52,690 nucleotides of DNA, taken from assembly GCA_012520595.1 (NCBI GenBank), contig JAAYNZ010000141.1:1-52690 (forward strand), given 5' to 3'. Shown here piece after piece: positions 1 to 11,770 of this stretch (its first letter is position 1; each line of letters begins with the position of its first letter). The stretch is from Candidatus Epulonipiscium sp. (GTDB lineage Bacteria; Bacillota; Clostridia; Lachnospirales; JAAYNZ01). The notes beneath the pieces are model-generated. The model was not told where the DNA came from. It saw nothing but the letters and a program-made list of their open reading frames with translations, and searched no databases. The position numbers and the translations under genes are program-made.

Positions 1-1208
1 AAGCCATTGAAGAAGAATTAGAAGAAAGAGTCAAAGAATTAAAGGAACAAGATAAATTATTAGAAGCCCAACGTTTAGCCCAGCGAACTCATTTTGATAT
101 TGAAATGATGCGAGAAACAGGATTTTGTTCAGGAATTGAAAATTATTCCAGGCATTTATCGGGACGACCGGCCGGAAGTACTCCACATACTTTAATTGAT
201 TACTTTCCGGATGATTTTTTAATTATTATTGATGAGTCTCATATGACTTTGCCTCAAATTAGAGGAATGTATGCAGGGGATCAAGCAAGAAAAACTACAT
301 TGGTGGATTATGGGTTTCGTTTGCCTTCGGCTAAGGATAATCGGCCTTTGCGTTTTGATGAATTTGAGAAAAAAATCAATCAAATTTTATTTGTATCAGC
401 CACTCCAGGACCTTATGAGTATGAATATTCTACTACCATTGCGGAACAAATTATACGTCCTACAGGACTTCTGGACCCTAAAGTAGAGGTGCGCCCTGTT
501 CAAGGACAAATCGATGATTTGTTAGGAGAAGTACAAAAACAAATTGAAAAAAAAGAAAAAGTGTTAATTACTACGTTAACAAAAAAGATGTCAGAAGATT
601 TAACAGATTATTTAAAAGAAGCAGGAGTTCGAGTACGGTATTTACATTCTGATATTGATACATTAGAAAGAATTGAAATTGTCCGGGATTTGCGTATGGA
701 TGTTTTTGATGTTCTAGTAGGTATTAATCTATTGCGAGAAGGATTAGACATTCCAGAGGTTTCTTTAGTAGCTATTTTAGATGCAGATCGGGAAGGGTTT
801 TTACGCTCTGAGACAGCTTTGATTCAAACCATTGGACGAGCAGCTAGAAATGCAGAAGGTCGAGTGATTATGTATGCAGAGGTAATCACAGACTCTATGC
901 AAAAAGCCCTTTCAGAGACCAATCGAAGACGTCAGATTCAAGAAGCCTATAATAAAGCACATGGAATTACGCCTAAAACCATTCATAAAAAGGTTCGGGA
1001 TCTTATTCGAGCAACAAAGGTAGCAGAAGCACCTATTCCATATGAATTACAAAAAGATCCAGAATCCATGAGTCCCAAAGAGCTACAGCAATGGATTCAA
1101 AAACTCCAAAAAGAAATGAAACAAGCTGCATCAGATTTACAATTTGAACAAGCGGCCTTACTTCGAGATCAAATTATGGAGTTAAAAAAACAGCAACAGG
1201 AGTTATAG
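1..1208 (+). CDS. uvrB: UvrABC excinuclease subunit B, 3' part (5' end cut by the window edge)
   Basis: UvrB is the damage-verification helicase of nucleotide excision repair. It is loaded by UvrA and recruits UvrC for incision. The reading frame is open from base 3, so about 401 C-terminal residues of a protein usually near 660 residues are visible. Visible landmarks are the helicase motif II segment IIDESHM, the motif V/VI block ([17 protein letters not shown] ... [14 protein letters not shown]), and a C-terminal UVR coiled coil ([13 protein letters not shown]) that binds the matching domain of UvrC. It is followed 20 bases later by uvrA, forming the usual uvrBA operon. The internal ATG at 105 is not the true start, because the UvrB-like sequence continues upstream of it without a stop. 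Confidence 0.97.
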   Translation, partial: AIEEELEERVKELKEQDKLLEAQRLAQRTHFDIEMMRETGFCSGIENYSRHLSGRPAGSTPHTLIDYFPDDFLIIIDESHMTLPQIRGMYAGDQARKTTLVDYGFRLPSAKDNRPLRFDEFEKKINQILFVSATPGPYEYEYSTTIAEQIIRPTGLLDPKVEVRPVQGQIDDLLGEVQKQIEKKEKVLITTLTKKMSEDLTDYLKEAGVRVRYLHSDIDTLERIEIVRDLRMDVFDVLVGINLLREGLDIPEVSLVAILDADREGFLRSETALIQTIGRAARNAEGRVIMYAEVITDSMQKALSETNRRRQIQEAYNKAHGITPKTIHKKVRDLIRATKVAEAPIPYELQKDPESMSPKELQQWIQKLQKEMKQAASDLQFEQAALLRDQIMELKKQQQEL

Positions 1209-1228
1209 ACAAGAGGTGTATACAAAAT

Positions 1229-4057
1229 ATGTCAAAAGAGAAGATTATCGTTAAAGGTGCAAAAGAAAATAATTTAAAGAATATTTATCTGGAAATTCCT
1301 AGGGATCAATTTATTGTTTTTACAGGATTAAGTGGATCGGGAAAATCTTCCTTGGCATTTGATACTATTTATGCAGAAGGACAAAGACGATATGTAGAGT
1401 CTTTATCGGCTTATGCAAGGCAATTTTTAGGACAAATGGAGAAACCAGATGTAGAATATATTGAAGGCTTGTCTCCAGCTATTTCTATTGACCAGAAAAC
1501 AACGAGCCGTAATCCTCGATCTACAGTAGGAACGGTAACAGAAATTTATGATTATTTGCGACTTTTATTTGCACGAATTGGAATTCCTCATTGTCCTAAG
1601 TGTGGAAAAGAAATTAAAAAACAGACCATTGATCAAATGGTGGATCAAGTCATGGAATTACCAGAGCGAACGAAGATTCAACTTTTGGCTCCCGTAGTCC
1701 GAGGACGAAAAGGAGAACATGTTAAGATATTAGAACATGCTCGTAGGAGTGGCTATGTTCGTGCTAGAATTGATGGCGCCTTGTATGAACTTTCAGAAGA
1801 AATAAAATTAGAAAAGAATAAAAAACATACCATTGAAATTGTGGTGGATCGTTTAATGATACGAGAAGGTATTCAAAAACGATTAACAGATTCTATGGAA
1901 ACGGTGATTCAGTTAACAGGAGGATTATTAATCGTCGATGTCATAGATGGAGAAGCCATTACTTTCAGCCAAAATTTTGCTTGCCCTGATTGTAACATTA
2001 GTATTGATGAGATTGAGCCACGATTCTTTTCATTTAATAATCCTTTTGGAGCGTGTCCTGAATGTACAGGACTTGGGATGCAAATGAAAATTGATCCTGA
2101 GTTAGTTATTCCCAATCCGAATTTAACTTTGTTAGAAGGAGCTATTGCGGCACCAGGATGGAATGCTTTAACAAGTGAAGAAAGTTCCGTAAGAAGTTTA
2201 TTTTTAGCTCTTTCTCAAAAATACAAATTTGATTTAAGATCTCCTTTTAAAGATTTAGCACCAGAGGCTCAACAGATGATTTTATACGGTACAGGTGGAG
2301 AAAAGGTCAAAGTCCAATATCAAAATATGCATGGTAAAGGATCATATGAATACGTATTTGAAGGTGTCATTGCTAGTTTACAAAGACGGTATCAAGAAAC
2401 GACTTCGGAATATATGCGACAAGAATATGAAAGTTATATGACCAATACACCTTGTCCAAAGTGTAAAGGGGCTCGTCTAAAGCCAGAAGTGCTAGCTGTA
2501 ACTGTTGGAGGCAAAAACATTGCAGAAGTTACGGATATGTCCATACAGCAGGTTCAACAATTTTTTAAAGAATTGAAATTGACGGAAAGACAGCAAATGA
2601 TTGGAGAACAGATTCTAAAAGAAATCGATGCACGTATTGGCTTTTTAGTAGATGTAGGACTGGATTATTTAACCTTATCCAGATCAGCAGGAACCTTATC
2701 TGGAGGAGAAGCTCAGCGAATTCGTTTGGCCACCCAAATTGGTTCCGGATTAGTAGGAGTGGTTTATATTTTAGATGAGCCTAGTATTGGACTTCACCAA
2801 AGAGATAATGTTAGACTTCTTAAAACCTTAAAACAATTGCGGGATTTGGGAAATACATTGATTGTAGTCGAGCATGATGAAGATACGATGTATGCAGCAG
2901 ATCATATTGTAGATATTGGGCCAGGAGCAGGAGCTCATGGAGGAGAAGTGGTTTGCCAAGGAACGGTAGAAGAAATTATGGCTTGTGAAGCATCCGATAC
3001 AGGTGCTTACTTAAGTGGACGAAAGAAAATTGAGATTCCTGCTAAGCGGCGTCAGCCCAATGGTAATTGGTTGCGACTACAGGGGGCACAAGAAAATAAT
3101 TTAAAAAATATTGACATTGCTATTCCTTTGGGAGTTTTTACTTGTGTTACTGGAGTTTCAGGTTCAGGAAAAAGTACTTTTGTTAATGAGATTTTGTACA
3201 AACGGTTGGCTCGAGACTTAAATCGAGCAAAAATTAAACCTGGAAAACATAAAGATTTAAAAGGAATGGAGTATTTAGATAAGGTAATCAATATTGATCA
3301 ATCTCCTATTGGTCGTACACCACGCTCTAATCCAGCCACTTACACAGGCGTTTTTGATCACATTCGAGATGTTTTTGCAGCAACAGCAGAAGCCAAAATG
3401 AAGGGATATCAAAAAGGGCGTTTTAGTTTTAATGTAAAAGGTGGACGTTGTGAAGCTTGTCGCGGTGATGGGATTATTAAAATTGAGATGCATTTTTTAC
3501 CAGATGTTTATGTTCCTTGTGAGGTTTGTCATGGAAAACGGTATAATCGAGAAACCTTACAAGTAAAATATAAGGGAAAATCCATTTCAGATGTTTTAGA
3601 CATGACTGTAGAAGAAGCATTGGATTTTTTTGACCCGATTCCTAGGATTAAAAAGAAATTACAAACTTTATATGATGTGGGGCTTGGGTATATCCGTTTG
3701 GGGCAACCTTCGACAACTCTATCTGGAGGTGAGGCTCAGCGAGTCAAATTGGCTACAGAACTTAGTAAGCGAAGTACAGGAAAAACCATATATATTTTAG
3801 ATGAGCCTACCACAGGTCTTCATTTTGCAGATGTGCATAAGTTGATTAAAATTTTACAACGGTTAGTGGGTGGTGGAAATTCGATTTTAGTCATCGAACA
3901 TAATTTAGATGTAATCAAAACAGCAGACTATCTTATTGATTTAGGACCTGAGGGAGGAAATCGAGGAGGACAGGTAATTGCTATGGGAACACCAGAAGAA
4001 GTGGCAAAGATTCCTGAATCCTATACAGGCATGTTTTTAAAGAAGATGCTTCAATAA
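1229..4057 (+). CDS. uvrA: UvrABC excinuclease subunit A
   Basis: UvrA is the damage-sensing ABC-type ATPase dimer that loads UvrB onto lesions. The 942-residue length is normal for the family. Two ATPase modules are visible. The first has Walker [10 protein letters not shown] near residue 33 and signature [14 protein letters not shown]. The second has GVSGSGKST and [14 protein letters not shown]. Both have ILDEP Walker B segments. CxxC zinc-binding pairs are present (CPKCGKE, CPDCN ... CPEC, CEAC ... CEVC). It has its own ribosome site (AGAGGTG) and is probably cotranscribed with uvrB. Nothing is unusual. Confidence 0.98.
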   Translation: MSKEKIIVKGAKENNLKNIYLEIPRDQFIVFTGLSGSGKSSLAFDTIYAEGQRRYVESLSAYARQFLGQMEKPDVEYIEGLSPAISIDQKTTSRNPRSTVGTVTEIYDYLRLLFARIGIPHCPKCGKEIKKQTIDQMVDQVMELPERTKIQLLAPVVRGRKGEHVKILEHARRSGYVRARIDGALYELSEEIKLEKNKKHTIEIVVDRLMIREGIQKRLTDSMETVIQLTGGLLIVDVIDGEAITFSQNFACPDCNISIDEIEPRFFSFNNPFGACPECTGLGMQMKIDPELVIPNPNLTLLEGAIAAPGWNALTSEESSVRSLFLALSQKYKFDLRSPFKDLAPEAQQMILYGTGGEKVKVQYQNMHGKGSYEYVFEGVIASLQRRYQETTSEYMRQEYESYMTNTPCPKCKGARLKPEVLAVTVGGKNIAEVTDMSIQQVQQFFKELKLTERQQMIGEQILKEIDARIGFLVDVGLDYLTLSRSAGTLSGGEAQRIRLATQIGSGLVGVVYILDEPSIGLHQRDNVRLLKTLKQLRDLGNTLIVVEHDEDTMYAADHIVDIGPGAGAHGGEVVCQGTVEEIMACEASDTGAYLSGRKKIEIPAKRRQPNGNWLRLQGAQENNLKNIDIAIPLGVFTCVTGVSGSGKSTFVNEILYKRLARDLNRAKIKPGKHKDLKGMEYLDKVINIDQSPIGRTPRSNPATYTGVFDHIRDVFAATAEAKMKGYQKGRFSFNVKGGRCEACRGDGIIKIEMHFLPDVYVPCEVCHGKRYNRETLQVKYKGKSISDVLDMTVEEALDFFDPIPRIKKKLQTLYDVGLGYIRLGQPSTTLSGGEAQRVKLATELSKRSTGKTIYILDEPTTGLHFADVHKLIKILQRLVGGGNSILVIEHNLDVIKTADYLIDLGPEGGNRGGQVIAMGTPEEVAKIPESYTGMFLKKMLQ

Positions 4058-4082
4058 TAATTTTTTAAAAAGGAGAATTCAG

Positions 4083-4832
4083 ATGGCTTTTATGCAATGC
4101 AATTTTTATTCGAATGTATTAGATTTATCCACTTCTATGAATGTGATTTTACCTCAAGAAAAAGGAGAACAACCCTATCCTACTCTTTATCTCCTTCATG
4201 GATTAGCAGGAGATCATACTAGTTGGATGCGTCGAACTTCCATTGAACGATATGCTTTAGAAGCAGGAATTGCTGTTGTTATGCCAGAGGTACATCGAAG
4301 TTTTTATACAGATATGACCCATGGTTACCCTTATTGGACTTTTATTTCTGAAGAAGTACCAAGGGTTGCAGAATCTTTTTTTCCCTTATCAAAGGAAAGA
4401 GAGCAGCGATTTGTTGCTGGATTATCCATGGGAGGATATGGGGCTTTTAAATTAGCTTTGCGTTGCCCAGAAAAATTTTCCGCAGCTGCTAGCTTGTCAG
4501 GGGCATTAGATATTGTTCACATGATTAAAACCTATCCAGCAGAAAACGTACAGGAGTATAAAAATATTTTTGGAGATTTAAGCCAAATTGAAAATAGTTC
4601 GGAAGATTTAATGGCTTTAATAAAAGAATATTCTAAAGAAACCCAACCAATGCTTCGTTTATATCAATGTTGTGGGACAGAAGATTTTTTGTATGAAGAT
4701 AATCAAAGATTTAAAAAACAAGCAGAAACTCTTGGTCTAAACCTGACTTATGAGGAAGGTCCAGGCACTCATGAATGGGGATATTGGGATCAATCCATTA
4801 AAAAAGTAATTCAGTGGCTCTTTAAAGAATAA
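4083..4832 (+). CDS. Alpha/beta-hydrolase esterase (EstA / esterase D-like family)
   Basis: This 249-residue cytoplasmic serine esterase belongs to the esterase D / tributyrin esterase family, whose members hydrolyse short acyl esters. The nucleophile elbow GLSMGG places the catalytic Ser at residue 115. The oxyanion segment is [10 protein letters not shown] near residues 35-43, and the likely catalytic His lies in GTHEW near the C-terminus. There is no signal peptide. An AGGAGA ribosome site precedes the ATG. It sits 25 bases after uvrA and is closed by a strong terminator, so it is probably read through from uvrA. The natural substrate is unknown. A role in sugar deacetylation is possible but nothing here shows it. 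Confidence 0.85.
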   Translation: MAFMQCNFYSNVLDLSTSMNVILPQEKGEQPYPTLYLLHGLAGDHTSWMRRTSIERYALEAGIAVVMPEVHRSFYTDMTHGYPYWTFISEEVPRVAESFFPLSKEREQRFVAGLSMGGYGAFKLALRCPEKFSAAASLSGALDIVHMIKTYPAENVQEYKNIFGDLSQIENSSEDLMALIKEYSKETQPMLRLYQCCGTEDFLYEDNQRFKKQAETLGLNLTYEEGPGTHEWGYWDQSIKKVIQWLFKE

Positions 4833-4836
4833 AAAA

Positions 4837-4868
4837 ATCCTTGCATGAAATTTCATGCAAGGGTTTTT
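4837..4868 (+). terminator. Rho-independent terminator after the esterase gene
   Basis: A perfect 12-bp inverted repeat (CCTTGCATGAAA at 4839-4850 and TTTCATGCAAGG at 4851-4862) is followed by GTTTTT. It starts a few bases after the esterase stop codon. Confidence 0.9.
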
Positions 4869-5063
4869 AAAATAATCAAACAAAATAATACAGTTAAAGG
4901 GGGGAAGTTTATATTTTTAAGGGGTAATAGGTTACGATATTATTATTACATAATAATTCTTATTTGTAAAGGAAAACTTTTATATATTTGAAAAATATAG
5001 AATGGGAGTATATCTATCTATTCACAGATGTGGATAAGGTATACGTGAAAATAAGGAGGGCCT
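4869..5063. other. Intergenic leader upstream of the ABC exporter, with a short inverted repeat
   Basis: This 195-base AT-rich stretch lies before the exporter pair. ATTATTA (4939-4945) and TAATAAT (4951-4957) form a short inverted repeat that could be an operator. No convincing -35/-10 pair and no leader peptide with its own ribosome site was found. The GGGGGGAAG run near 4899-4907 resembles a ribosome site but has no start codon after it. B. subtilis bmrCD has a translated leader, and no equivalent can be shown here. Confidence 0.3.
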
Positions 5064-6812
5064 ATGAAAAACATAGAAAGTTTAAAACCCTATTTAAAAA
5101 AATATGCTTTTCATTTTCTTTTTGGTCTTATAGCTTTGGTTATAGTGGATGTTTTACAACTTTTTATTCCAGAAATAACAGGGCAAATAGCTGACGGATG
5201 GCGAGAAGGAACCTTAAGTCGTGAAGGATTGTATGGAAAGATTGGGCAAATATTTATTTTGACCATAGGCATTGTTTTGGGACGGTTTGTTTGGAGGTAT
5301 TTTATTTTTGGGACTTCACGAAAAATAGAATATCATATGAGGAATGATCTGTTTGCCCATTGGGAAACATTATCGTTACGATATTTTACAGAAAATAAAA
5401 CAGGGGATTTAATGGCTCATGCTACCAATGATTTAACAGCCGTTCGTTCAGCTTTAGGATCCGGACTCATGATGGCATTTGATGCATTGATTTTAACGAG
5501 TTTAGTGATTGTTCGAATGGCTACTCGAGTTCACCCAAAGCTTACGATGGTTGCCATCATTCCTCTTCCTCTCATTGCCATAGGAGGTTTGTTATTTGGC
5601 ATTTCAGTCCGAAAAAGATTTAAAGAAAAACAAGATGCTTTTGCTCAATTAACAGATCATGTACAAGAAAATTTTTCGGGTATTCGGGTTATTAAGGCTT
5701 TTGTACAAGAAACAAAAGAGATTCAAAAGTTTGAAAAAGTAAATCAATATAATTTTGAGAAAAACATGAGGCTGGCAAAATTATTTGCTCTTATGATGCC
5801 TTTGGCTGGTGGGGTTGCAGGCCTAAGCATGTTGATTGTCATGGGATATGGCGGATACTTAGCAATGATTGGAGACATTAGTTTAGGTGGTTTTATCATT
5901 TTTATTCAATATTTAGAAATGCTTATATGGCCTATGATGGCGTTAGGTTGGTGCATTAATATTCTATCCCAAGGAATGGCTTCTCAACAGCGGATTCAAA
6001 CTATTATGAATGAAAAACCTGATATTTATGATAGGGATACGGTTCAAAAAATAAATTCTTTCACAGGAAAAATAGAAATAAAAAAGTTAACTTTTTCTTA
6101 TCCGAGAACCAAGGAACCCGCATTGAAGAATATTACAGTGAAAGTAGAACCTGGTCAAACGTTGGCTTTGTTAGGACGAACTGGTAGTGGAAAAACAACC
6201 TTAATGAATCTGATTTTGCGTTTGTATGATCCACCTAAAAATACAATTTTGATTGACGGAGTGGATATTTTGGATATTCCTCTTCGGGTTCTTCGAAAAA
6301 ATATCGGTTATGTTCCGCAAGATAATTTTTTATTTTCAGATACCATTGCAAGGAATATTGCTTTTGGTAAGAAAGAAGCAACCATAGAAGAAATCCAGGA
6401 AGCAGCCAAGAGGGCTAAAGTTCATGAAAATATTATGAACTTTCCTAAGCAGTACGATACTGTAGTAGGAGAAAGAGGAGTTACCTTATCAGGAGGACAA
6501 AAACAAAGGGTATCTATGGCAAGAGCCTTTATTAAAGATCCAGCCATATTGATTCTAGATGATTCTCTCTCGGCAGTAGATACTCAGACGGAAGAAGAAA
6601 TATTATACAATTTATACTATCATCGCAAAAAGAAAACAAACATTATGATTGCTCACCGAATTTCTACCATCCAACGAGCGGATCTTATTGTGGTGTTAGA
6701 AGAGGGAAATATTATAGAACAAGGAAATCATCATACTCTTTTAGAACAAAAGGGAATGTATTATGAAATGTACAAAAAACAATTGTTAGAGAAACAATTA
6801 GAAGAGGTATAG
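5064..6812 (+). CDS. ABC exporter subunit with degenerate ATPase site (BmrC/TM287-like)
   Basis: This is half of a heterodimeric multidrug-type ABC exporter: an N-terminal six-helix membrane domain (about residues 15-310) followed by an ATPase domain. Walker A is GRTGSGKTT (starting at residue 371) and the signature is LSGGQ. Walker B ends in D499-D500, so the catalytic Glu is replaced by Asp. This is the mark of the non-canonical partner in TM287/288- and BmrCD-type pairs. AGGAGGG precedes the ATG. It is followed 14 bases later by its partner. The transported compound cannot be told from sequence; drugs or lipids are usual for the family. Confidence 0.9.
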   Translation: MKNIESLKPYLKKYAFHFLFGLIALVIVDVLQLFIPEITGQIADGWREGTLSREGLYGKIGQIFILTIGIVLGRFVWRYFIFGTSRKIEYHMRNDLFAHWETLSLRYFTENKTGDLMAHATNDLTAVRSALGSGLMMAFDALILTSLVIVRMATRVHPKLTMVAIIPLPLIAIGGLLFGISVRKRFKEKQDAFAQLTDHVQENFSGIRVIKAFVQETKEIQKFEKVNQYNFEKNMRLAKLFALMMPLAGGVAGLSMLIVMGYGGYLAMIGDISLGGFIIFIQYLEMLIWPMMALGWCINILSQGMASQQRIQTIMNEKPDIYDRDTVQKINSFTGKIEIKKLTFSYPRTKEPALKNITVKVEPGQTLALLGRTGSGKTTLMNLILRLYDPPKNTILIDGVDILDIPLRVLRKNIGYVPQDNFLFSDTIARNIAFGKKEATIEEIQEAAKRAKVHENIMNFPKQYDTVVGERGVTLSGGQKQRVSMARAFIKDPAILILDDSLSAVDTQTEEEILYNLYYHRKKKTNIMIAHRISTIQRADLIVVLEEGNIIEQGNHHTLLEQKGMYYEMYKKQLLEKQLEEV

Positions 6813-6826
6813 AGAGGAGGAGAAAA

Positions 6827-8893
6827 ATGCAAAATTTCCAAGATGAAACGCTAGAAGTAAGAAAATACGATTCAGGATTAATGAGACGTTCATTGGAATA
6901 TGCAAAACCTTATTGGGGCTGGTTTTCTCTTGCCATAGGTTTATTATTGGGTATTACTGCTTTGGAATTGATTCGACCTTTGTTGGTAGGGAAAGCAATT
7001 GATGACTATATTAATGGGTATGATATGGTTTATTCCATGGTAGAAGATTCAGAATCTTTTACTATTCAAGGATATTCTCTTTTACCAGATCCAACAAATT
7101 ATTATCAGGACGTTCCAAAGGCTCGGATTATTTATGGAAAAGAGAAATATTTTTTGATTCCTCATCTATCTCAAAAAGAAGTAGAAACGATTGCATCTTT
7201 AGAACAAGGAGAGGCTTCTTTTGTTTTTGAAACCCAAGAGGGGCAGAATTGGATTCAATTAAACGGAAAAAGCTTTTTAACGATTCCTCTTCAACGTGAA
7301 GACATGAAGGTTCTACGAAAAAAAGATTTTACAGGATTGTTGAAGATTTCACTTTTGTTTTTACTTGTATTACTAGGAGGACTGCTGTTAGGATATATTC
7401 AAACATTGATCCTCCAATATACAGGACAAAAAATTATTTATAATATACGTCTCCAAGTATTTTCGCATGTACAAACCCTTTCTCTTTCTTTTTTTGATCA
7501 AAATCCGGTAGGTCGATTAGTAACTCGTGTAACCAATGATACAGAAGCTCTTAATGAAATGTATACTAGTGTATTGGTAAACCTTTTTAAAAATATATTT
7601 ATGCTAGTAGGTATTCTAGTTATGATGCTTCGACTTCATGTAAAACTATCTTTAATTACTTTTGCGGTGATTCCTATTATCGTGGCGGTTACTTTTTTAT
7701 TTAGAAATTTAGCTCGTAAAACTTATCGAGAAATTAGAGGAAAGTTATCAAAGATCAATGCTTTTTTATCAGAACATCTTTCGGGGATGAAGATTGTTCA
7801 GATTTTTGCACAAGAAGAAGAAAAATTTAAAGAATTTAATGAGATTAATGAAGACCTTAAAGATTCCAGTATGAGAGAAATTATTTTGTTTGGCATTTTT
7901 CGCCCGATTATGTATTTCCTTTTTAATATAACTCTGTGCCTTGCATTAGGAGTGGGAGGACTTAGGGTAATGGAGGGAAGCTTATCCATTGGTGTTTTAT
8001 TTGCCTTTATTCAATATGTGGCTTTATTTTTTAATCCCATTCAAGAGTTGGCAGAACAGTTTAATATCTTACAATCAGCCATGGCAGCTTCTGAACGAAT
8101 TTTTATGTTACTAGATGAAGAGCCAGCCATTCAAGATTTAAAACAACCCGTGGACATGCCAAAGATCCAAGGACAAATTGAATTCAAAAATGTATGGTTT
8201 GCTTATGAAGGAGAAGATTGGGTACTAAGGGATGTGTCTTTTACCGTTGAACCAGGAGAGACAGTAGCCTTTGTAGGGGCTACTGGGGCAGGAAAAACAT
8301 CCATATTAAATTTATTAAGCCGATATTATGAAATTCAAAAAGGAGAAATACTTATTGACGGTGTGAATATTCAAAAGATGTCTCAACAACAACTTCGCTC
8401 CCATATTGGCCTTATGCTTCAAGATGTCTTTTTGTTTACAGGAGATATTACTAGTAATATTCGTTTGAATGAAGAGAGAATTTCGGATGAGACAGTACAA
8501 CAATCAGCTCAATATGTCAATGCTCATTCTTTTATTGAAAAATTGCCAGGACAATATAAGGAACCAGTACGAGAGAGAGGAGCCACCTTATCTTCGGGAC
8601 AAAGACAGCTACTATCTTTTGCTCGCACCTTAGCTTTTGATCCTAAGATTTTGATATTGGATGAAGCAACAGCTAATATCGATACAGAAACAGAACAACT
8701 GATACAGGATGGATTAGTGAAACTAATGGAAGGAAGAACGACGTTGGTAGTGGCTCATCGTCTTTCAACCATTCAACATGCGGATCATATTATTGTCCTT
8801 CATAAGGGAAAGGTTAGAGAAAAAGGAAACCATCAAGAGTTATTGAAACAAAAAGGAATTTATTATCGTTTATATCAGCTGCAGTATCAATAA
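6827..8893 (+). CDS. ABC exporter subunit with canonical ATPase site and extracellular insert (BmrD/TM288-like)
   Basis: This 688-residue protein is the partner of the preceding exporter half. About 100 hydrophilic residues (roughly 60-165) separate the first and second membrane helices. They match the position of the extracytoplasmic domain in BmrD-type subunits and explain the length. The ATPase domain has Walker [10 protein letters not shown] and an intact Walker B with D612-E613, but the signature reads LSSGQ instead of LSGGQ. LSSGQ faces the Asp-containing site of the first subunit, so one composite ATP site is weak and the other active, as in known heterodimers. GGAGGAG precedes the ATG. 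uvrC follows after 14 bases. Confidence 0.9.
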   Translation: MQNFQDETLEVRKYDSGLMRRSLEYAKPYWGWFSLAIGLLLGITALELIRPLLVGKAIDDYINGYDMVYSMVEDSESFTIQGYSLLPDPTNYYQDVPKARIIYGKEKYFLIPHLSQKEVETIASLEQGEASFVFETQEGQNWIQLNGKSFLTIPLQREDMKVLRKKDFTGLLKISLLFLLVLLGGLLLGYIQTLILQYTGQKIIYNIRLQVFSHVQTLSLSFFDQNPVGRLVTRVTNDTEALNEMYTSVLVNLFKNIFMLVGILVMMLRLHVKLSLITFAVIPIIVAVTFLFRNLARKTYREIRGKLSKINAFLSEHLSGMKIVQIFAQEEEKFKEFNEINEDLKDSSMREIILFGIFRPIMYFLFNITLCLALGVGGLRVMEGSLSIGVLFAFIQYVALFFNPIQELAEQFNILQSAMAASERIFMLLDEEPAIQDLKQPVDMPKIQGQIEFKNVWFAYEGEDWVLRDVSFTVEPGETVAFVGATGAGKTSILNLLSRYYEIQKGEILIDGVNIQKMSQQQLRSHIGLMLQDVFLFTGDITSNIRLNEERISDETVQQSAQYVNAHSFIEKLPGQYKEPVRERGATLSSGQRQLLSFARTLAFDPKILILDEATANIDTETEQLIQDGLVKLMEGRTTLVVAHRLSTIQHADHIIVLHKGKVREKGNHQELLKQKGIYYRLYQLQYQ

Positions 8894-8907
8894 AGGTAGG
8901 TGGAGAA

Positions 8908-10767
8908 ATGTTTGACATCCAGGAAGAATTGAAAAAATTGCCGGATAAACCAGGGGTTTATTTAATGAAAGATGATTCGGATACGATTATTTATGTAGGA
9001 AAAGCCATTAATCTAAAAAATCGAGTTCGTCAGTATTTTCAAAGTTCTAGAAATCATTCACCTAAAGTTCAAAAAATGGTTCCTCAGATAAAAGAATTTG
9101 AATATATTGTGACGGATTCAGAATTAGAGGCATTAATTTTAGAGTGTAATCTAATTAAGAAACATCGGCCTAAATACAATGTACTTTTGAAAGATGATAA
9201 AAATTATCCATATATTAAAATTACAATACAAGAGGACTTTCCAAGAGTATTTTTGACAAGAAAATTAACAAAAGATAAAGCAAAATATTTTGGGCCTTAT
9301 ACAGATACAGGTGCTGTTAGAGAAACCCTTGATTTGATTCATAAGGTATGGCCCATACGAAGCTGTAATCGAGTTCTACCTAGAGATATAGGAAAAGAAC
9401 GTCCTTGTCTTAACTATCACATTGGACAATGTAAAGCTCCTTGTGCAGGTTTTATTTCCACTCAAGAATATCATGCAGTGATCGAAGAAATTCTAGAATT
9501 TTTGGGAGGAAAATATGAACCGATCCTTGAACAATTACAAGAAAAGATGGAGAAAGAAGCCCAGGAGTTAAATTTTGAGCAAGCTGCAGAAATTCGAGAT
9601 CAGATCCAAAATGTACAACGATTGGCTCAAAAACAGAAGATGATTCATGCTTCCATGGAAGATCAAGATATTATTGCTTTTGCTAGGGCTCATGATGAAG
9701 CTTTAGTACAAGTGTTTTTTATCCGTGGAGGGAAATTAATTGGAAGAGAACATTTTCTTCTAGATGGTGTGGATGAAATGACTCGTGGAGAAGTAATGAA
9801 TTCTTTTGTAAAGCAGTTTTATTCTGGAACCCCTTTTATTCCCAAGGAAATCATTCTTCAAGAAGAAATTGATGAAGCAAATATTATTCAAGCTTGGCTT
9901 TCAGATAAACGAGGACAAAAAGTATATATTCGTGTTCCTAGAAAAGGAGAAAAATCCAAGTTGGTTGAGTTAGCCGCTAAAAATGCCATCCTTACCTTAG
10001 AACAATTTGGTGAAAAAATAAAGAGAGAGCAAAAAAGAACCCAAGGAGCACTGGAAGAAATTCAACACGCATTAGGTCTTTCACAAGAAATTTATCGAAT
10101 AGAAGCTTTTGATATTTCCAATACCCAAGGGTTTGAATCTGTAGGATCCATGGTAGTTTTTGAGGGAGGGAAACCGAAACGAAATGACTACCGTAAGTTT
10201 AAAATTAAATTTGTAACAGGTCCCAATGATTATGCTAGTATGGAAGAGGTACTAAGACGTCGGTTTATAAGAGCCTTAGAAGAACGAAAAGAATTAGAAG
10301 AAAAAGGATTTGAGATGGAATTCGGTAAGTTTTCAAATTTACCGGATCTTATTCTTATTGATGGGGGTAAAGGACAGGTAAATATAGCAGAACAAGTACT
10401 GGCTAATTTAGATCTTTCCATTCCTATTTGTGGCATGGTAAAAGATGATCGACATCGTACAAGAGGGTTAATGTATGAAAATAAAGAAATACGATTACCG
10501 ATGGGTACAGAAGGAATGAAATTAGTCACCAGAATTCAAGATGAAGCCCATCGATTTGCAATTGAATATCATCGTAAGTTAAGGAGCAAACAGCAGATAC
10601 AATCTATTTTGGATGAGATTCCAGGCATTGGACCTGTACGTAGAAAAGCCTTGTTACAACATTTTGGTTCTGTGAATAAAATTCGAGAAGCAACCATGGA
10701 AGAACTTAAAAAAGTGGATCGGATGAATGAGAAAGCAGCTGAATCTGTCTATCATTTTTTCCGTTGA
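8908..10767 (+). CDS. uvrC: UvrABC excinuclease subunit C
   Basis: UvrC makes both incisions around the lesion in nucleotide excision repair. The 619-residue product has an N-terminal GIY-YIG nuclease domain ([18 protein letters not shown] from about residue 16), a central UVR motif ([14 protein letters not shown]) that contacts UvrB, the RNase H-like endonuclease domain (AFDISNTQG ... [11 protein letters not shown]), and a C-terminal helix-hairpin-helix region ([18 protein letters not shown]). AGGTGGAG precedes the ATG. It is separated from uvrBA by the exporter genes and directly precedes hprK. Confidence 0.98.
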   Translation: MFDIQEELKKLPDKPGVYLMKDDSDTIIYVGKAINLKNRVRQYFQSSRNHSPKVQKMVPQIKEFEYIVTDSELEALILECNLIKKHRPKYNVLLKDDKNYPYIKITIQEDFPRVFLTRKLTKDKAKYFGPYTDTGAVRETLDLIHKVWPIRSCNRVLPRDIGKERPCLNYHIGQCKAPCAGFISTQEYHAVIEEILEFLGGKYEPILEQLQEKMEKEAQELNFEQAAEIRDQIQNVQRLAQKQKMIHASMEDQDIIAFARAHDEALVQVFFIRGGKLIGREHFLLDGVDEMTRGEVMNSFVKQFYSGTPFIPKEIILQEEIDEANIIQAWLSDKRGQKVYIRVPRKGEKSKLVELAAKNAILTLEQFGEKIKREQKRTQGALEEIQHALGLSQEIYRIEAFDISNTQGFESVGSMVVFEGGKPKRNDYRKFKIKFVTGPNDYASMEEVLRRRFIRALEERKELEEKGFEMEFGKFSNLPDLILIDGGKGQVNIAEQVLANLDLSIPICGMVKDDRHRTRGLMYENKEIRLPMGTEGMKLVTRIQDEAHRFAIEYHRKLRSKQQIQSILDEIPGIGPVRRKALLQHFGSVNKIREATMEELKKVDRMNEKAAESVYHFFR

Positions 10768-10808
10768 TATGGTACAATAAGGTCGAAGAAAATGGAGGAG
10801 GGATTGGT

Positions 10809-11750
10809 GTGTTTTCTGTAGAACTAAGAGATATTATTGAAAAATTTCAATTAATAAATTTAACTCCTGAAATTAGTTTTGAGCATATTAAAATTACTCA
10901 TTCTGATATCAATCGTCCTGCTTTACAATTGGCTGGTTTTTATGATTACTTTGATTCGGAAAGGGTGCAAGTTATCGGTAAAGTAGAACATACCTATTTA
11001 AGTAAAATGGAGGTATCTTTTCGAAATCAAGTGTTAGAAGCTCTTTTTTGTTTTAAAATTCCCTGTTTAATTTTATGTCGTGAATTGGATCCTTTTCCAG
11101 AAATGCTTTTTTATGCTCGAAAAAATGGGGTACCTATTTTACAATCAGCAGAAACGACTTCTAGCTTTATGGCAGAGTTGATTCGTTGGCTTCGTGTAGA
11201 GTTAGCACCCCGTATATCTGTCCATGGTGTACTGGTGGATATTTATGGGGAAGGAATTTTAATCATGGGTGAAAGTGGAATTGGGAAAAGTGAAACCGCA
11301 TTAGAATTAATCAAAAGAGGGCATCGATTAGTAGCCGATGATGTAGTAGAGATTAAACGAGTATCAGCCCAAACTCTCCTTGGTTCTTCTCCAGAAGTGA
11401 TACGTCATTTTATTGAGCTTAGAGGTATTGGCATTATTGATGTCAAAGAATTATTTGGAGTAGAGTCAGTGAAAGACCAACAAACTATTGATTTGGTTAT
11501 TAAATTAGAATTATGGGATCCAAGTAAGGAGTATGATCGTCTTGGTTTAAACGAAGAATACATGGAGATTTTAGGAAACCGAGTGGTGTGTCATTCTCTT
11601 CCCATCCGACCAGGCCGTAACTTGGCCATTATTGCTGAATCAGCAGCCATTAATCATAGGCAAAAACAAATGGGTTATAATGCTGCTCAAGAGCTCAATG
11701 ATCGAGTCATGGGTAATATTCAAAAAAAGCGTAATCAACGAAAAAATTAA
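10809..11750 (+). CDS. hprK: HPr kinase/phosphorylase
   Basis: HprK phosphorylates Ser46 of HPr and Crh when fructose-1,6-bisphosphate is high and removes the phosphate when Pi rises. It thereby controls CcpA-dependent catabolite repression. The P-loop is GESGIGKSE. VADDVV and the HprK signature region (ELRGIGIIDV) follow. The GTG at 10809 is chosen because GGAGGAGGG (10794-10802) lies 6 bases before it and gives 313 residues, the usual length. The upstream ATG at 10764 would overlap the uvrC stop and has no ribosome site. A TACAAT hexamer at 10773-10778 might be a -10 box, but its -35 is weak. Confidence 0.97.
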   Translation: MFSVELRDIIEKFQLINLTPEISFEHIKITHSDINRPALQLAGFYDYFDSERVQVIGKVEHTYLSKMEVSFRNQVLEALFCFKIPCLILCRELDPFPEMLFYARKNGVPILQSAETTSSFMAELIRWLRVELAPRISVHGVLVDIYGEGILIMGESGIGKSETALELIKRGHRLVADDVVEIKRVSAQTLLGSSPEVIRHFIELRGIGIIDVKELFGVESVKDQQTIDLVIKLELWDPSKEYDRLGLNEEYMEILGNRVVCHSLPIRPGRNLAIIAESAAINHRQKQMGYNAAQELNDRVMGNIQKKRNQRKN

Positions 11751-11770
11751 AAGGGAATGGAGGAAATCGC

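Noticed and set aside
4988-5194. A 68-residue reading frame overlapping the exporter start
   Set aside because: It has no ribosome site, overlaps a well-supported gene in another frame, and its sequence has no recognisable feature.
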